This document shows positions 46,490 through 56,716 of a stretch of DNA of 64,000 nucleotides, piece after piece. Below the pieces are notes generated by a model that did no database searches, was not told the DNA's origin, and saw nothing but the letters and a program-made list of their open reading frames with translations. Position 1 is the first letter of the stretch; every line of letters begins with the position of its first letter. Both the position numbers and the translations under genes were made by a program. This DNA is from Paraoerskovia sediminicola (GTDB lineage Bacteria > Actinomycetota > Actinomycetes > Actinomycetales > Cellulomonadaceae): positions 1,612,001-1,676,000 of the forward strand of contig NZ_AP027729.1 in assembly GCF_030296575.1 (NCBI RefSeq). The letters run 5' to 3'.

Positions 46490-49400
46490 ATGAAGCACAC
46501 GAAGTTCAAGGCGCCGCTCGCGACCGCTCTCGCGGCGTCGCTGGTGCTCGCCGGCACCCTCGGCGCAGCGCCCGCCTTCGCGGACGACGCCGCGGCGGAC
46601 GCCTCGGAGCAGGAGGTCGCCCAGACCGAGACGCCTGACGCCGACGTCGTCAGCGCCATCGGCAGCGCGGCCGCGGTCGACGAGGCCGCCGAGCCCGAGG
46701 CCGAGCCGGCAGCGGACGAGCCCGAGCCCGAGCCCGCCGAGGAGGCCGCCCCCGCCGAGGAGCCCGCGCCCGCCGAGGAGCAGGCTCCGGCCGAGCAGCC
46801 GGCGCCCGCTGCCGCCCCGCGCGCCGCCGCGGTGCAGCCGCAGGTCGAGACGACCGTGGCCCCGAAGCTGAACGCAGGGTTCGTCTGCAAGGTCGCGCAG
46901 GACGGGCCGGTCGAGAACGTGCCGACCGGGCAGGAGTTCTCCGCGGGGACTACGTCGTCCAGGTGATCCAGCAGTCGAGCGTCGAGACGCCGTGGTGGAT
47001 CCGCGTCGGCGGTGGCAGCAACATCCTGGAAGGGACGATGCCGGCTGACGGCGTCCGCACCTACCATGCGCTGACGTCGCCCGTGGGCGGCGCGAAGATC
47101 TACTGGGAGGGCGGCTCGAAGGGCACCTTCTCGACGAACGAGAACGAGTGCACGGCCGCAGCTCCGGCCGACACCACCGCGCCGACCGTCACGGTCAAGG
47201 ACTCGTCCGACGGCGCCGACGGCCGCTACCGGTCCGTGAGCTTCAAGCTGTACGACGCCGGCAAGATCGACAAGGTCGAGATCAACGGTGTCGAGAAGAA
47301 CCTGACCGACGCCACGTGGTCCGACGTCAACGGCGTGAAGCCGGGCGCGCTCGGTGCGGTCGAGGGCAAGAACGCGCTCGTCGCCTACGACGTCGCGGGC
47401 AACACCACGACGGTCGATTTCGTCCTCGACACGACGGGCCCGAAGGTCACCGTGAAGGACGAGTCGGTCGGCAGCGACCCGGTCTTCAGCACCGTGAGCT
47501 ACAAGCTCCACGACGGCTCGAAGGTCGACAAGGTCGTCCTCAACGGCACCGAGAAGGATCTCACCGACAACGAGTGGTCGGACCTGAACGGCGTCAAGCC
47601 CGGGACGTTCGGCGCGGTCGAGGGCGCCAACACGCTCGTCGCCTACGACGCGCTCGGCAACGAGACCACGGTCGAGTTCACGCTCGACACCGTCGCCCCG
47701 AAGGTCACCGTCAAGGACGGTGCGAGCTTCACGAACGGCGCGGACGGCCGCTACTCCCTGGTGTCCTTCAAGCTCAACGATGCCGGCAAGATCGACAAGG
47801 CCGAGCTCAACGGCAAGGTCAAGGACCTGGGGAACAACGTCTGGTCCGACCTCAACTTCGTCAAGCCCGGCACGTTCGGTGCGGTCGAGGGCAAGAACAC
47901 GCTCGTCGTGCTCGACGTCGCGGGGAACCGGACCACGGTCGAGTTCGTCCTCGACACCACCGGCCCCGAGGTCACCGTGAAGAACGGCGCGTCCTACACG
48001 GTCGGGTCGGACGACATCTACTCGCTCGTGTCGTACAAGCTCCACGACGGCTCGAAGGTCGACAAGGTCGTCCTCAACGGCACCGAGAAGGACCTGACCG
48101 ACAACGTCTGGTCCGACGTCAACTACGTCAAGCCCGGCACCTTCGGCGCTGTCGAGGGCGACAACACGCTCGTCGCCTACGACGCGCTCGGGAACGCCAC
48201 CGAGGTCGAGTTCGTCCTCGACGTGACCCTCCCGGTGATCTCGGTCCCGGCCGGCGACCAGTACGTCGGCGCAGGCGAGCGCACGTTCGACCTGTCGCAG
48301 GTCGAGCTGCACCCGGACTGGGTCTACGTCGAGTTCAACCAGATCGGTGACGACGGCAAGTGGAAGAAGACCTCGGGGCAGCGCTTCGAGGGCGTCAACG
48401 AGTTCTCGTTCACCGTGAACGGTGCGGACCTCGTCGAAGGTGTTCGCAGCCAGGTGAAGATCACCTCGGTGGACCTGGCCGGCAACCGGACGTCGACGAC
48501 GTTCCCGGTGATCGTCGACACCACCGGACCTGAGGTCACCGTCAAGGACGGCGAGAGCTTCACGGTCGGCGCCGACGGCGTCTACTCCCTCGTGTCGTTC
48601 AAGCTCCACGACAACACGATGATCGACAAGGTCGTCCTCAACGGCGTCGAGAAGGACCTCTCGAACAACGCGTGGTCGGACGTCAACTACGTGAAGCCGG
48701 GCACGTTCGGCGCGGTCGAGGGTGACAACACGCTCGTCGCCCACGACGTCGCGGGCAACACGACCACGGTCGACTTCGTCCTCCACACCGCTCCCGCGAT
48801 CGCCGAGGACCCGGCCTCGACCGTGACGGCCGCCCAGCCGACGTGCGACGCGTCGGGGACGCTGAGCTACGTGATCACGGCGGGTGTCGACCCGATCAGC
48901 ACCGACGTCCGGCTCAAGGAGCTCGGTGACGGCACCGGCGGCGACCAGGAGACGTACTACCTGGCCGACGGCACCACGGTCTCCGGCGACAACTTCAAGA
49001 CCGCGGTGTACCAGCACGTCGAGCTCGCCGCCGGCGAGTCGATCACGATCACCTCGCCCGAGCTCGGTGCGGGCTGGTACAAGCTCACGGTCGACGGCAA
49101 CCGCGCCTTCAAGAACCTCCTGAACAAGGACTTCACTCTGGACGAGGCCACCGGGTGCGACGTGCCGGACGGCGACTCCGTCCTCACGCTCGACGGTTCC
49201 TCGGTCACGACGAAGGCTGTCGACGGGCTCCCGTGGATCGTCTTCGACGTGACGCTCACCGACCCGGGCGCACGCTCCGCGAGCCAGACGGTCTACCTCG
49301 AGATCACCGACGGGACGAACACCGAGAAGATCGAGCTCGGTGACCTCGTCGATGGCCACCTCTCGGGCGAGATCCTCTGGCCCGGCGCCTCCGCGTCCCC

Positions 49401-49830
49401 GTCGGCCTGGCCGGGCTGGACCCAGGACTCCGACGGCGTGTGGGTCAAGACCGACGAGGGCTTCGCGTGGACGCTCGGCGACATCTCGGCGAAGCTCATG
49501 GTCAACCCCGAGCTCGCGGTCGACCTGGCCTACCCGGCCGACGCCCAGCCGCCGGTGAGCGGCGCCGCCCCCGCGGCGCCGTCCGACGACACCGTTGCTG
49601 ACGAGAACGATGCTGCGGGTTCGAGCGACGTCGTCGTGACCGGCGCGGAGACCGTGTCCAACACGGTCACGGCGACGGACACCTCGGCCGACGCCGCGGA
49701 CGGTGAGACGGTCGTCGTGACCAGTGCGGCACTCCCGCAGACCGGCTCGGACTCGGCGCTGCTCGCCATCGGGGCGGCATTCCTCGTCGCCCTCGGCAGC
49801 GGTCTGCTGTGGGCGCGGCGCCGCGCCTGA
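46490..49830 (+). CDS. LPXTG cell-wall-anchored protein with Ig-like repeats (one frame break)
   Basis: A signal peptide (TALAASLVLAGTLGAAPAFA) and a Glu/Ala/Pro-rich spacer precede a short unique domain (FVCKVAQDGPVENVPTG). Five bacterial Ig-like repeats of about 87 residues follow, at nucleotides 47170-47428, 47429-47686, 47687-47952, 47953-48220 and 48519-48789. Each repeats the pattern TVKD ... SFKLYDAGKIDKVEINGVEK ... NTTTVDFVLD. A non-repeated insert lies before the fifth, and a different C-terminal domain follows. The protein ends with LPQTG (49732-49746), a hydrophobic helix and ARRRA, the sortase anchor. A break at the G run 46945-46948 splits it; one G gives 1113 residues. Probably an adhesin or surface-scaffold protein. 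Confidence 0.88.
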
Positions 49831-49867
49831 CCTGAGAGCTCGGTGCCGCGCGTGAAGCGGTGACGGA

Positions 49868-49907
49868 CGACGGCCCCGCACCTCCTCAGGGAGGTGCGGG
49901 GCCGTCG
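49868..49907. terminator. hairpin terminator between convergent genes
   Basis: An 18-bp perfect stem (GACGGCCCCGCACCTCC-type arm, 49868-49885, with 49890-49907) closes on a TCAG loop. It serves the LPXTG gene on + and, read backwards, the oxidoreductase on -. Confidence 0.8.
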
Positions 49908-49932
49908 GTGTTTCGAGGCGTTCTCCGTGTGC

Positions 49933-50628
49933 CTACTTCGGTCGCATTCCGGCGTCGGTGCCCTCGGCCTCGTGCACGGCCTCCTCGATGACTCCGTCGC
50001 CGTCGGTGAACCGGAGGAACTTGCCGGCGGTCAGCGGGCGCCCGACGACCTCCGCGATCACCGTCGCGACGTTGGCGCGCGACGTGCTCGTGTCCTCCGG
50101 GACCGGAGCGCCCTCGCGCAGCACCGTGATCGCACCCGACGGGTCGTCCTCGGTGAGGGTGCCCGGACCGAGGATGGTCCACTCGAGGCCGCTCTCTCGC
50201 AGGTGGTCGTCGGCCGTGACCTTCGCGTCGGCGTACGCGAAGAACGAGTTGTCCTCCGGGACCCCGTGGTCGTGGACCGCGCTGATGAACGACACCATCA
50301 CGTAGCGGTTCGTTCCCGCTCGCTCCGCCGCGTCCATGGAACGGATCGCCGCATCGCGGTCGACGGCGTACGTCGTGTCGGCGCCGCCCTTGCCGCCCGC
50401 GCCCGCGGACCACACGACGACGTCGTGCCCCGCCAGCGCCTCGGCCATCTCGTCCTCGCTCGCCGAGGCGACGTCGAGGAGCACGGGTGTCGCTCCGGCG
50501 TCCGACATCTCGCTGAACTGGTCCTGGGAGCGGACGACGGCGCTCACCTCGTGGCCGCGCCCCACCAGGACGGGGATGCTGAGCTGGCCGACCTTGCCGT
50601 GCGCGCCGATGAGAGCGATCTTCGCCAT
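49933..50628 (-). CDS. NAD(P)-binding SDR-type oxidoreductase
   Basis: This 231-residue protein is a short extended-Rossmann enzyme. IALIGAHGKVGQLSIPVLVGRGH has the nucleotide-binding GXXGXXG pattern (GAHGKVG). HDVVVWSAGAGGKGG, RYVMVSFISAV and FFAYADAKVTADDHLRESGLEWTILGPG (core YADAKVTADDHL) follow the atypical SDR5/NmrA-like pattern, where the catalytic Tyr and Lys spacing is YXXXK (YADAK). It may act on a quinone or a carbonyl, or only sense NAD(P). The ATG at 50628 has GGAGGTA just upstream. Confidence 0.88.
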   Translation of the reverse strand: MAKIALIGAHGKVGQLSIPVLVGRGHEVSAVVRSQDQFSEMSDAGATPVLLDVASASEDEMAEALAGHDVVVWSAGAGGKGGADTTYAVDRDAAIRSMDAAERAGTNRYVMVSFISAVHDHGVPEDNSFFAYADAKVTADDHLRESGLEWTILGPGTLTEDDPSGAITVLREGAPVPEDTSTSRANVATVIAEVVGRPLTAGKFLRFTDGDGVIEEAVHEAEGTDAGMRPK

Positions 50629-50814
50629 GGTGATACCTCCGTGGTTCGTGGGACGGGACTGCTCTCCACGGTGCCCGGTCGGTGCAGCGCACGCCACCTG
50701 CGGGCCGTCGATCGGGGAACGCCCTGAGCGAACAGGGCTGTGGACGCGCGGGTGTCGGTGGCTCCCGCGACACTGATGCCTTCCGCACGGCAGCGGCGAC
50801 GACGGAGGGTGACG

Positions 50815-51942
50815 ATGGACGGACCGGCGATCCACGCCGAGGGCATCACCAAGAAGTTCGGCGACAAGGTCGCGCTCGACGAGGTCGATCTCGAGGTGGC
50901 GTCCGGGGAGATCTACGGGTTTCTCGGCCCCAATGGTGCCGGGAAGTCGACGCTCACCAGGGTCCTCGTGACGCTCCTGAACCCGACCTCGGGGCGCGCG
51001 ACCGTGGCGGGCCACGACGTCGACCGGGAAGCGACCGCGGTGCGGTTGCGCATCGGGGTGGCGTTGCAGGAGTCCGCGCTCGACGACAAGCAGACCGGCG
51101 TCGAGCTGCTGCGCCTGCAGGGCAGGTTCTACGGTCTTTCCCGCAAGGAGACCGACCGACGGCTCGCGGACCTGCGCGACCTGATCGACATCGGCCCTGC
51201 GCTCGACCAGCGGGTCGCGACCTACTCCGGCGGCATGAGGCGACGCCTCGACCTCGCGATGGCGCTGGTGCACAACCCCGAGGTGCTGTTCCTCGACGAG
51301 CCCACGACGGGTCTCGACCCGACGAGCCGGGCCGACGTGTGGGCCGAGGTCCGTCGGCTCAACAAGGAGCTCGGCATGACCGTCTTCCTCACGACCCAGT
51401 ACCTCGAGGAGGCCGACGAGCTCGCCGACCGCGTCGGCATCATCGCGGACGGGAAGATCGTCGCCGAGGGGCCGCCCACCGAGCTCAAGAAGTCGATCGG
51501 CACGGACCTCGTGGTGGTCGAGGTCGACGAGGGGGACGTCGAGGGGGCCGAAACGACCCTCGCCCAGGTGGAGGGCGCCGGGGAGGTCCAGATCGAGGGC
51601 TCGAGGCTCACCATCTCGGTGGACGACGGCGCCCGCGCCCTCAGCCCGGTCGCCGTCGCTCTGTCGGGGGCCGGGATCGACGTCCACGAGCTCTCGCTAC
51701 GCAGGCCGACGCTGGACGACGTGTTCTTCGACGTCACGGGCAAGCGGATCGAGGGCTCGGACTCCGGTGACGGTCCTGACGAGGGTGCCGAGCAGCGATC
51801 CGACGCCGCCCACGCGCCCCACCGGCAGTCCAGCGACGCACCTGAGCCGACCGGCAAGGACAAGGACCACGACGACTCCCGGCGCCCCGGCAGCGGCACC
51901 GCGCACGGTCGGCACAGCAAGTCCGAGGAGGACGAGTCATGA
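50815..51942 (+). CDS. ABC transporter ATP-binding protein, DrrA type
   Basis: This 375-residue ATPase has Walker A GPNGAGKSTLTRVLV (about residue 40), the signature YSGGMRRRLDLAMALVHNP, Walker [13 protein letters not shown] and QYLEEADELADRVGII. That set matches the DrrA/CcmA-type exporters of antibiotics and lipids. A C-terminal regulatory domain (about residues 215-300) and a low-complexity Asp/Glu/His tail are longer than in minimal members. GGAGGG precedes the ATG by nine bases. It overlaps the permease gene by four bases (ATGA), so the pair forms one exporter. Confidence 0.9.
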   Translation: MDGPAIHAEGITKKFGDKVALDEVDLEVASGEIYGFLGPNGAGKSTLTRVLVTLLNPTSGRATVAGHDVDREATAVRLRIGVALQESALDDKQTGVELLRLQGRFYGLSRKETDRRLADLRDLIDIGPALDQRVATYSGGMRRRLDLAMALVHNPEVLFLDEPTTGLDPTSRADVWAEVRRLNKELGMTVFLTTQYLEEADELADRVGIIADGKIVAEGPPTELKKSIGTDLVVVEVDEGDVEGAETTLAQVEGAGEVQIEGSRLTISVDDGARALSPVAVALSGAGIDVHELSLRRPTLDDVFFDVTGKRIEGSDSGDGPDEGAEQRSDAAHAPHRQSSDAPEPTGKDKDHDDSRRPGSGTAHGRHSKSEEDES

Positions 51943-52760
51943 GCACTCGCGAGCAGGCGGCACACGCGGAGACCGCTGAGACGGGCATCGTCGGGCGGCC
52001 TGCAGGGTTCTGGCGCGACCTGGGATCCGTGGCGTTGCGCGCGCTGCGGCAGATCCCGCGCGAGCCCGAGGCGATCATCCCTGCCCTCGTGATCCCGCTG
52101 TTCTTCTTCGTGGTCAACGTCGGCGCCCTCGGCGACATCGCGGGTGCGACAGGCGTGGACGACTTCAAGGCGTTCCAGATCCCCGTCGCGATCGTCTTCG
52201 CGGTCACGGGCGTCTCGCGGGCGAGCGCGCTGGTCACCGACATCACCGACGGCTACTTCGACCGGCTGCTCGTGTCCCCGGTGCACCGTACGGCGCTGCT
52301 CCTGGGGCTGATGGTGGCCGACCTAGCGCTCGTCATCGCCCTGAGCGTCCCGGTGCTGATCCTGGGCTTCGCCCTCGGGGTCACGTTCGAGACGGGGATC
52401 GCGGGCGTGCTGCTCTTCCTGCTGATGGCCGGCGCCTGGGGGCTGGCGTTCACCGGTTTCCCCTACGCGATCGCGCTGCGCACCGGCAACCCTGCGGCGG
52501 TCAACTCCAGCTTCCTGCTGTTCTTCCCGTTCGCGTTCCTCACGACGACGTTCCTGCCGCAGGAGGCGCTGACCGGCTGGCTCGCGACCATCGCCGACTA
52601 CAACCCGGTGACCTACCTGCTCGCGGCGCTGCGGTCGCTCATCATGACAGGCTGGGACGCGACGGCGCTGCTCCAGGGCGCGGCCGCGATCCTCGGGCTC
52701 GGCGCAGTGAGCTTCTTCGTGGCGTTCCGGGCGCTGCGCGGGCGGACCGCGCGGGGCTGA
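51939..52760 (+). CDS. ABC-2 type permease, DrrB-like
   Basis: This 273-residue membrane protein has six hydrophobic segments. PEAIIPALVIPLFFFVVNVG at the start, FDRLLVSPVHRTALLLG (the family loop LLVSPVHR) and SFLLFFPFAFLTTTFLPQEALTGWL (core FPFAFLTTTFLP) are typical of the DrrB/ABC-2 group. With the ATPase at 50815 it would export a hydrophobic compound or lipid; the cargo is unknown. The two are translationally coupled and share no other gene. Confidence 0.9.
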   Translation: MSTREQAAHAETAETGIVGRPAGFWRDLGSVALRALRQIPREPEAIIPALVIPLFFFVVNVGALGDIAGATGVDDFKAFQIPVAIVFAVTGVSRASALVTDITDGYFDRLLVSPVHRTALLLGLMVADLALVIALSVPVLILGFALGVTFETGIAGVLLFLLMAGAWGLAFTGFPYAIALRTGNPAAVNSSFLLFFPFAFLTTTFLPQEALTGWLATIADYNPVTYLLAALRSLIMTGWDATALLQGAAAILGLGAVSFFVAFRALRGRTARG

Positions 52761-52881
52761 GCGGGCAGGCCCCCGCAGGGATAGGACGTTCGAGCGCTCA
52801 CGTGGGCCGTTCGAGCGCGGGACCCGGCGACAGGTCGCGGTGCCGGTGATACCTCGCGGACGGGTCAGCGAGTGCGCTCTC

Positions 52882-54689
52882 TCAGTTCAGACCCGACGCG
52901 ATCCGCGCCAGCAGGGGCGGGGCGTCGTCCCGATCGATCGTCACGTGGATCAGGGCCGCGCCGTCCTGCGCGCGCGCCGCGGCGAGCGCGAGGTCGAGGT
53001 CCACGAGCGTCGACGCCTTGGCGACGAACGTGTCCGGGGCGCCCAGGGCGGCCGGCAGCGCCGTCCAGTCCCACGCGGTGATGTCCTGGTACACGGCGTC
53101 AGGACTGCGGATCAGCCGTTCGACGGTGTACCCGGCGTTGTCGATGAGCAGGATCGTCGGTGCGAGCCCTCGAGCCAGGATCGTGCCGAGCTCGGAGATC
53201 GTGAGCTGCGCCGAGCCGTCGCCGATCACCAGGACAGTGTCCCGGCCAGGCGCCGCGAGCATCGCGCCCAGCGTCGCCGGCAGGGTGTACCCGATCGACG
53301 ACCACACCGGCTGGCCGAGCAGCTCGCAGTCGTCGGGGAGGTTCATGCCGACGGCGCCGTAGAACGCCGTGCCCGCCTCGGCGACGACCGTCGTGCCGGG
53401 CCGCAGCCACGCGCTCAGCGTCGGCCAGAGCTCCTCGTGCGTGACCGGCACCCGGCGGTCGAGGGCAAGCACCTCGGGGACCGGCGGCGTGGCCGGCGGC
53501 AGGGCGGCGCGCTCCCCGCGCATCGCCAGGATCTCGTCGACGAGCCGCAGCGAGTCCTGGAGGTGGACGTCGTAGAAGATGTCGTCGCCGACCCGCGCCT
53601 CGTCGATACCGAGCTCGATCGCGGCGGCCGGGTCGAACTCGTGCGTGAAGAAGCCGGTGAGGAAGTCGGACATCACGACGCCCGCCAGGATCAGCGTCGG
53701 CGCGGTGTCGACCCGGTCGCGGGTCGCGTCGGAGTCCGACTGCTTGCCGGCGTAGACCCCGAGGTTTGCCGGGTGGGACTCGTCGAGCAGCGCCTTCGAC
53801 GCCATCTGGGTCGCGATCGCGACGCCGGGGCGCGAGGCGATCGACGCCATCGTCCGCTCCAGTCGCCGCCGGTGGATGCGGGGGCCGGCGAGGACGGTCA
53901 CCTCGCCGTGGCCGCGGACGCTCCCCCGGCGGTGCTTGAGGCGCCCACGGCAGCTGCGGCGTCTGCGGCTTCGTTGCCGGTCCCGTCCGACGGCTCGCTG
54001 TGCTCGCCCGTCCCGTGGTCGAGCGCGCGCCACAGCGCCGACTGCAGCGCGGCGAGGTGCTCGGGGTCCGAGACGGAGCGGCGCAGCGGCCGGATGAGCG
54101 AGAGGGCCGAGACGGTCGACGTCGCGACGTCGACCGGGACGCCGATGTAGACGGGCTTCGATGTGTTGAGCGCGGTCAGCAGCGCGCGGTCGATCGTCGA
54201 GGCGGCCGCCCGGTGCTTGACGACGACGGCTTCCGCGCTGACCTCGCGGGCCGCTCGGACGAAGTGCTCGAAGTCCCCGTCGACGAGGGTGTGGTGCAGC
54301 AGCGTCCCGTCCGACTGTGCGGCCGTGGTCGGCATGCCGACGACGTGGACGACCGGCACGTCCTCGGAGTAGGAGCCGGCGGTCCCGTTGATCGCCGACA
54401 GCTCGCCGACGCCGTAGGTCGTGACGAGTGCGGCCGTGCCGCGGCGGACGCGGGCGTACCCGTCCGCGGCGTAGGCGCCGTTGAGCTCGTTCGTCGTGCC
54501 GATCCACGCGAGGTCCTCGACCGAGAGCATCTCGTCGAGCAGTGCCAGGTTGAAGTCGCCGGGCAGGCCGAACACGTGGCCGATCCCGAGCTGGGCGAGG
54601 CGGCGGCCGAGGTACTGGCCGACGGTCAGGCGGTCGTCGGGGGAGGGAGGAGGCACAGACATGCACCCATGAGACAACGAGGTGGACAT
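52882..54689 (-). CDS. thiamine-diphosphate 2-keto acid decarboxylase (indolepyruvate/phenylpyruvate type; one frame break)
   Basis: The protein has the three-domain layout of the pyruvate-decarboxylase family. The N-terminal PYR domain begins LTVGQYLGRRLAQLGIGHVFGLPGDFNLALLD (core FGLPGDFNLALLD) with the conserved NELNGAYAADGYAR and YGVGELSAINGTAGSYSE. The C-terminal PP domain has GDGSAQLTISELGTI (the TDP motif GDGSAQ) and IDNAGYTVERLI. The frame changes at the C run 53923-53927; one base gives 602 residues. It would remove CO2 from indolepyruvate, phenylpyruvate or a branched 2-keto acid. It is divergent from an Lrp/AsnC regulator. The start may instead be the ATG at 54662 (MSVPPPSPDDRL). 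Confidence 0.87.
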
Positions 54690-54764
54690 CCTGCGCCATC
54701 GGCTCGATGACTAGCGGACAGAATGGTCAACCGATGTCGGACGGCGCGGCATAGGCTGGGCATC

Positions 54765-55226
54765 GTGCTCACCCTCGACGAGACCGACCGGCGCATCGTC
54801 GCCGCCCTGGACCGGGACCCGCGCGCGACGGTGCTGTGGATCGCGCGAGAGCTCGGCCTCGCCCGCGGGACGGTCCACGCGAGACTGGAGCGGCTGGCGT
54901 CGGCCGACGTCCTCGCACCGCACTCGGTCCGGGTGCGACCGGCTGCGCTCGGCCACCCGATGCGCGCGTTCGTCACGGCCGAGGTCGACCAGGCGGAGTT
55001 CGACGGGATGATCGCGGACATGCGGCAGATCCCGCAGGTGGTCGAGGTCGCCGGCACGTCCGGCGACTCCGACCTGATGGTCGAGATCGTCGCCCGCGAC
55101 GCCGACCACGTCTACGACGTGACCCAGCAGATCACCCGGTGCCGCGGCGTCCGACGCACGTCGACGCGGATCGTGCTGCGCGACCTGGTGGCGCGACGGC
55201 TGGACCAGCTGGTCCTGCCCGGCTGA
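54765..55226 (+). CDS. Lrp/AsnC-family transcriptional regulator
   Basis: This 153-residue regulator has an N-terminal AsnC helix-turn-helix, LTLDETDRRIVAALDRDPRATVLWIARELGLARGTVHARLERL (recognition helix ARGTVHARLERL). The ligand-binding RAM domain follows with VVEVAGTSGDSDLMVEIVARD (the family G-x-x-G-x-x-D strand). The GTG at 54765 gives the usual LTLDETDRRI start. It lies back to back with the keto-acid decarboxylase, so control of that gene by an amino acid or keto acid is the natural reading, unproven. Confidence 0.9.
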   Translation: MLTLDETDRRIVAALDRDPRATVLWIARELGLARGTVHARLERLASADVLAPHSVRVRPAALGHPMRAFVTAEVDQAEFDGMIADMRQIPQVVEVAGTSGDSDLMVEIVARDADHVYDVTQQITRCRGVRRTSTRIVLRDLVARRLDQLVLPG

Positions 55227-55274
55227 CTTCCGAGGTTCCTCCCGAGGTCGGGCGCCAGGGCATCTGCGGCACTC

Positions 55275-55292
55275 AATGTCAGCGTTGACATT
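55275..55292 (+). promoter_or_regulatory. LacI-family operator palindrome
   Basis: AATGTCAGCGTTGACATT is an 18-bp palindrome with a central CG and only a two-base imperfection, the shape of a LacI/CcpA-class operator (compare TGTAANCGNTTACA). It lies about 85-100 bases before the binding-protein gene at 55376. A second half-like GCGTTGACATCC repeats at 55306-55317, overlapping a likely -35 (TTGACA, 55308-55313). Confidence 0.7.
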
Positions 55293-55307
55293 GGTGGGCG
55301 CTGGGCG

Positions 55308-55361
55308 TTGACATCCTGAACTAGAGCGGTTTAGAGTCGGGACCACTGAACCGCTTTAGTT
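55308..55361 (+). promoter_or_regulatory. promoter with overlapping inverted repeat
   Basis: TTGACA at 55308-55313 with an 18-base spacer to TAGAGT (55332-55337) is a reasonable sigma-70-like promoter. The inverted repeat AACTAGAGCGGTTTAG ... CTGAACCGCTTTAGTT (55319-55361, 14 of 16 pairing) covers it and the start region and could be a second operator or a leader hairpin. Confidence 0.5.
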
Positions 55362-55375
55362 GCAAGGAGGCAACG

Positions 55376-56659
55376 GTGCAGAAGACACGAAGGATGATCG
55401 GCGCAGCACTCGTCACCGGGCTCGTCGTCCCGCTCGCCGCGTGCGGTGGTGACGACAGCGGGTCCGCCGACGAGACGCTCACGGTCCAGTCCCTGTGGAC
55501 GAAGGGCACCGCCGAGGGCGACGCGCTCTCCAAGGTCATCGACCAGTTCACCGAAGAGACCGGCACCCAGGTCGAGTGGCTCGACACCGGGGAGTCGCTC
55601 TCCGACGTCTTCGAGACGTCGGTGGCAGGCGGCAGCCAGGCCGACATAGTCCTGTCCAACTTCGCAGAGAAGACGGTCGACTGGGTCAAGAACGGCGCTG
55701 TCGTCCCGATCGACTCGTACATGGACGACTGGGGCCTCACGGACTCTGTCCGCCCCGCTGCGGTCGACGAGTGGAAGGACTCCGACGGTAACCAGGTCGG
55801 CATCCCGTTCTCCGGCTTCAGCTGGCCGGTCTGGTACAACACGGATCTTCTGGCGCAGGCCGGCGTCGACGAGATCCCGACGACCACCGACGAGCTCATC
55901 GCGGCCGCGGGCAAGCTCCGCGACGCGGGCATCGAGCCGATGGTCATCGGAGGCAACGACTGGTCGGGTCAAAAGCTGTTCCTGCAGATCGCCCAGGCTT
56001 ACGCAGATCCGCAGACCGCGCGCGAGACCTTCACCAACGGTGGGTTCTGCGACCAGCCCGACATCGTCAAGGGCATCGAGCTGTTCACTCAACTGCGAGA
56101 CGGTGGCGTGTTCATCGACGACGCCGAGGGGTACACCGCTGACGCGATGAACACGGAGTACTACACCGGCTCGGCCGCCATCATGTCCGCGGGTTCGTGG
56201 GCCTTCGGCGCCGAGGACCTGACGCCAGAGCTCGCCGAAGTGACCACGCTGTCCGGGTTCCCGAACCCCTCCGGTGGCGCGTACAGCAAGCCGACCGCGT
56301 ATCAGGGGTACACGGGCACCGGGGTCATGCTCAGCACCAACGGCGAGAAGAAGTCGGACATCGCCGGTCAGTTCATCTCGATGCTCTACTCGAGCGACAC
56401 GGTCGCCGACTTCGTCGCGACCGCGAATCTCGTCCCCGCCGCGACGACGGCTGAGGACGCCGAGGTGACGAACCCGCTGCTCCAGCAGGCGGTCAGCGAC
56501 CTCGACTCGCGCGTCGACTACGCGGTGATGCCGGACACCGCCGTCCCGGGTGCCGTCGCCGACCCGATGATCCGCGTGACGTCGCTGGCATACGCGAAGG
56601 GCAACGACGCTGCGTCCATGTGCTCGGCGATCGACGACGCGTACGCCTCGGTCGGCTAA
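55376..56659 (+). CDS. sugar ABC transporter substrate-binding lipoprotein (second operon)
   Basis: This 427-residue protein has an N-terminal signal with the lipobox PLAACGG (Cys about residue 22) and a family 1 solute-binding fold: TVQSLWTKGTAEGDALSKVI, FSGFSWPVWYNTDLLAQAGV and AYQGYTGTGVMLSTNGEKKSDIAG (core TNGEKKSDIAGQFI). It is extracellular and would feed the permeases at 56717-58580. The GTG start follows AAGGAGG by six bases. It opens the operon downstream of a LacI-type operator. Cargo is likely an oligosaccharide handled by the GH28 and GH2 enzymes that follow. Confidence 0.92.
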   Translation: MQKTRRMIGAALVTGLVVPLAACGGDDSGSADETLTVQSLWTKGTAEGDALSKVIDQFTEETGTQVEWLDTGESLSDVFETSVAGGSQADIVLSNFAEKTVDWVKNGAVVPIDSYMDDWGLTDSVRPAAVDEWKDSDGNQVGIPFSGFSWPVWYNTDLLAQAGVDEIPTTTDELIAAAGKLRDAGIEPMVIGGNDWSGQKLFLQIAQAYADPQTARETFTNGGFCDQPDIVKGIELFTQLRDGGVFIDDAEGYTADAMNTEYYTGSAAIMSAGSWAFGAEDLTPELAEVTTLSGFPNPSGGAYSKPTAYQGYTGTGVMLSTNGEKKSDIAGQFISMLYSSDTVADFVATANLVPAATTAEDAEVTNPLLQQAVSDLDSRVDYAVMPDTAVPGAVADPMIRVTSLAYAKGNDAASMCSAIDDAYASVG

Positions 56660-56716
56660 TCGCACGGTGCGGGCCGGCCGAGACGGTCGGTCCGCACCAT
56701 CAGGGAGGAGTCAAGG

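Noticed and set aside
46144-49881. Long minus-strand open frame opposite the LPXTG gene
   Set aside because: It mirrors the repeats of the real gene and contains only Arg/Val/Asp-rich low-complexity protein.
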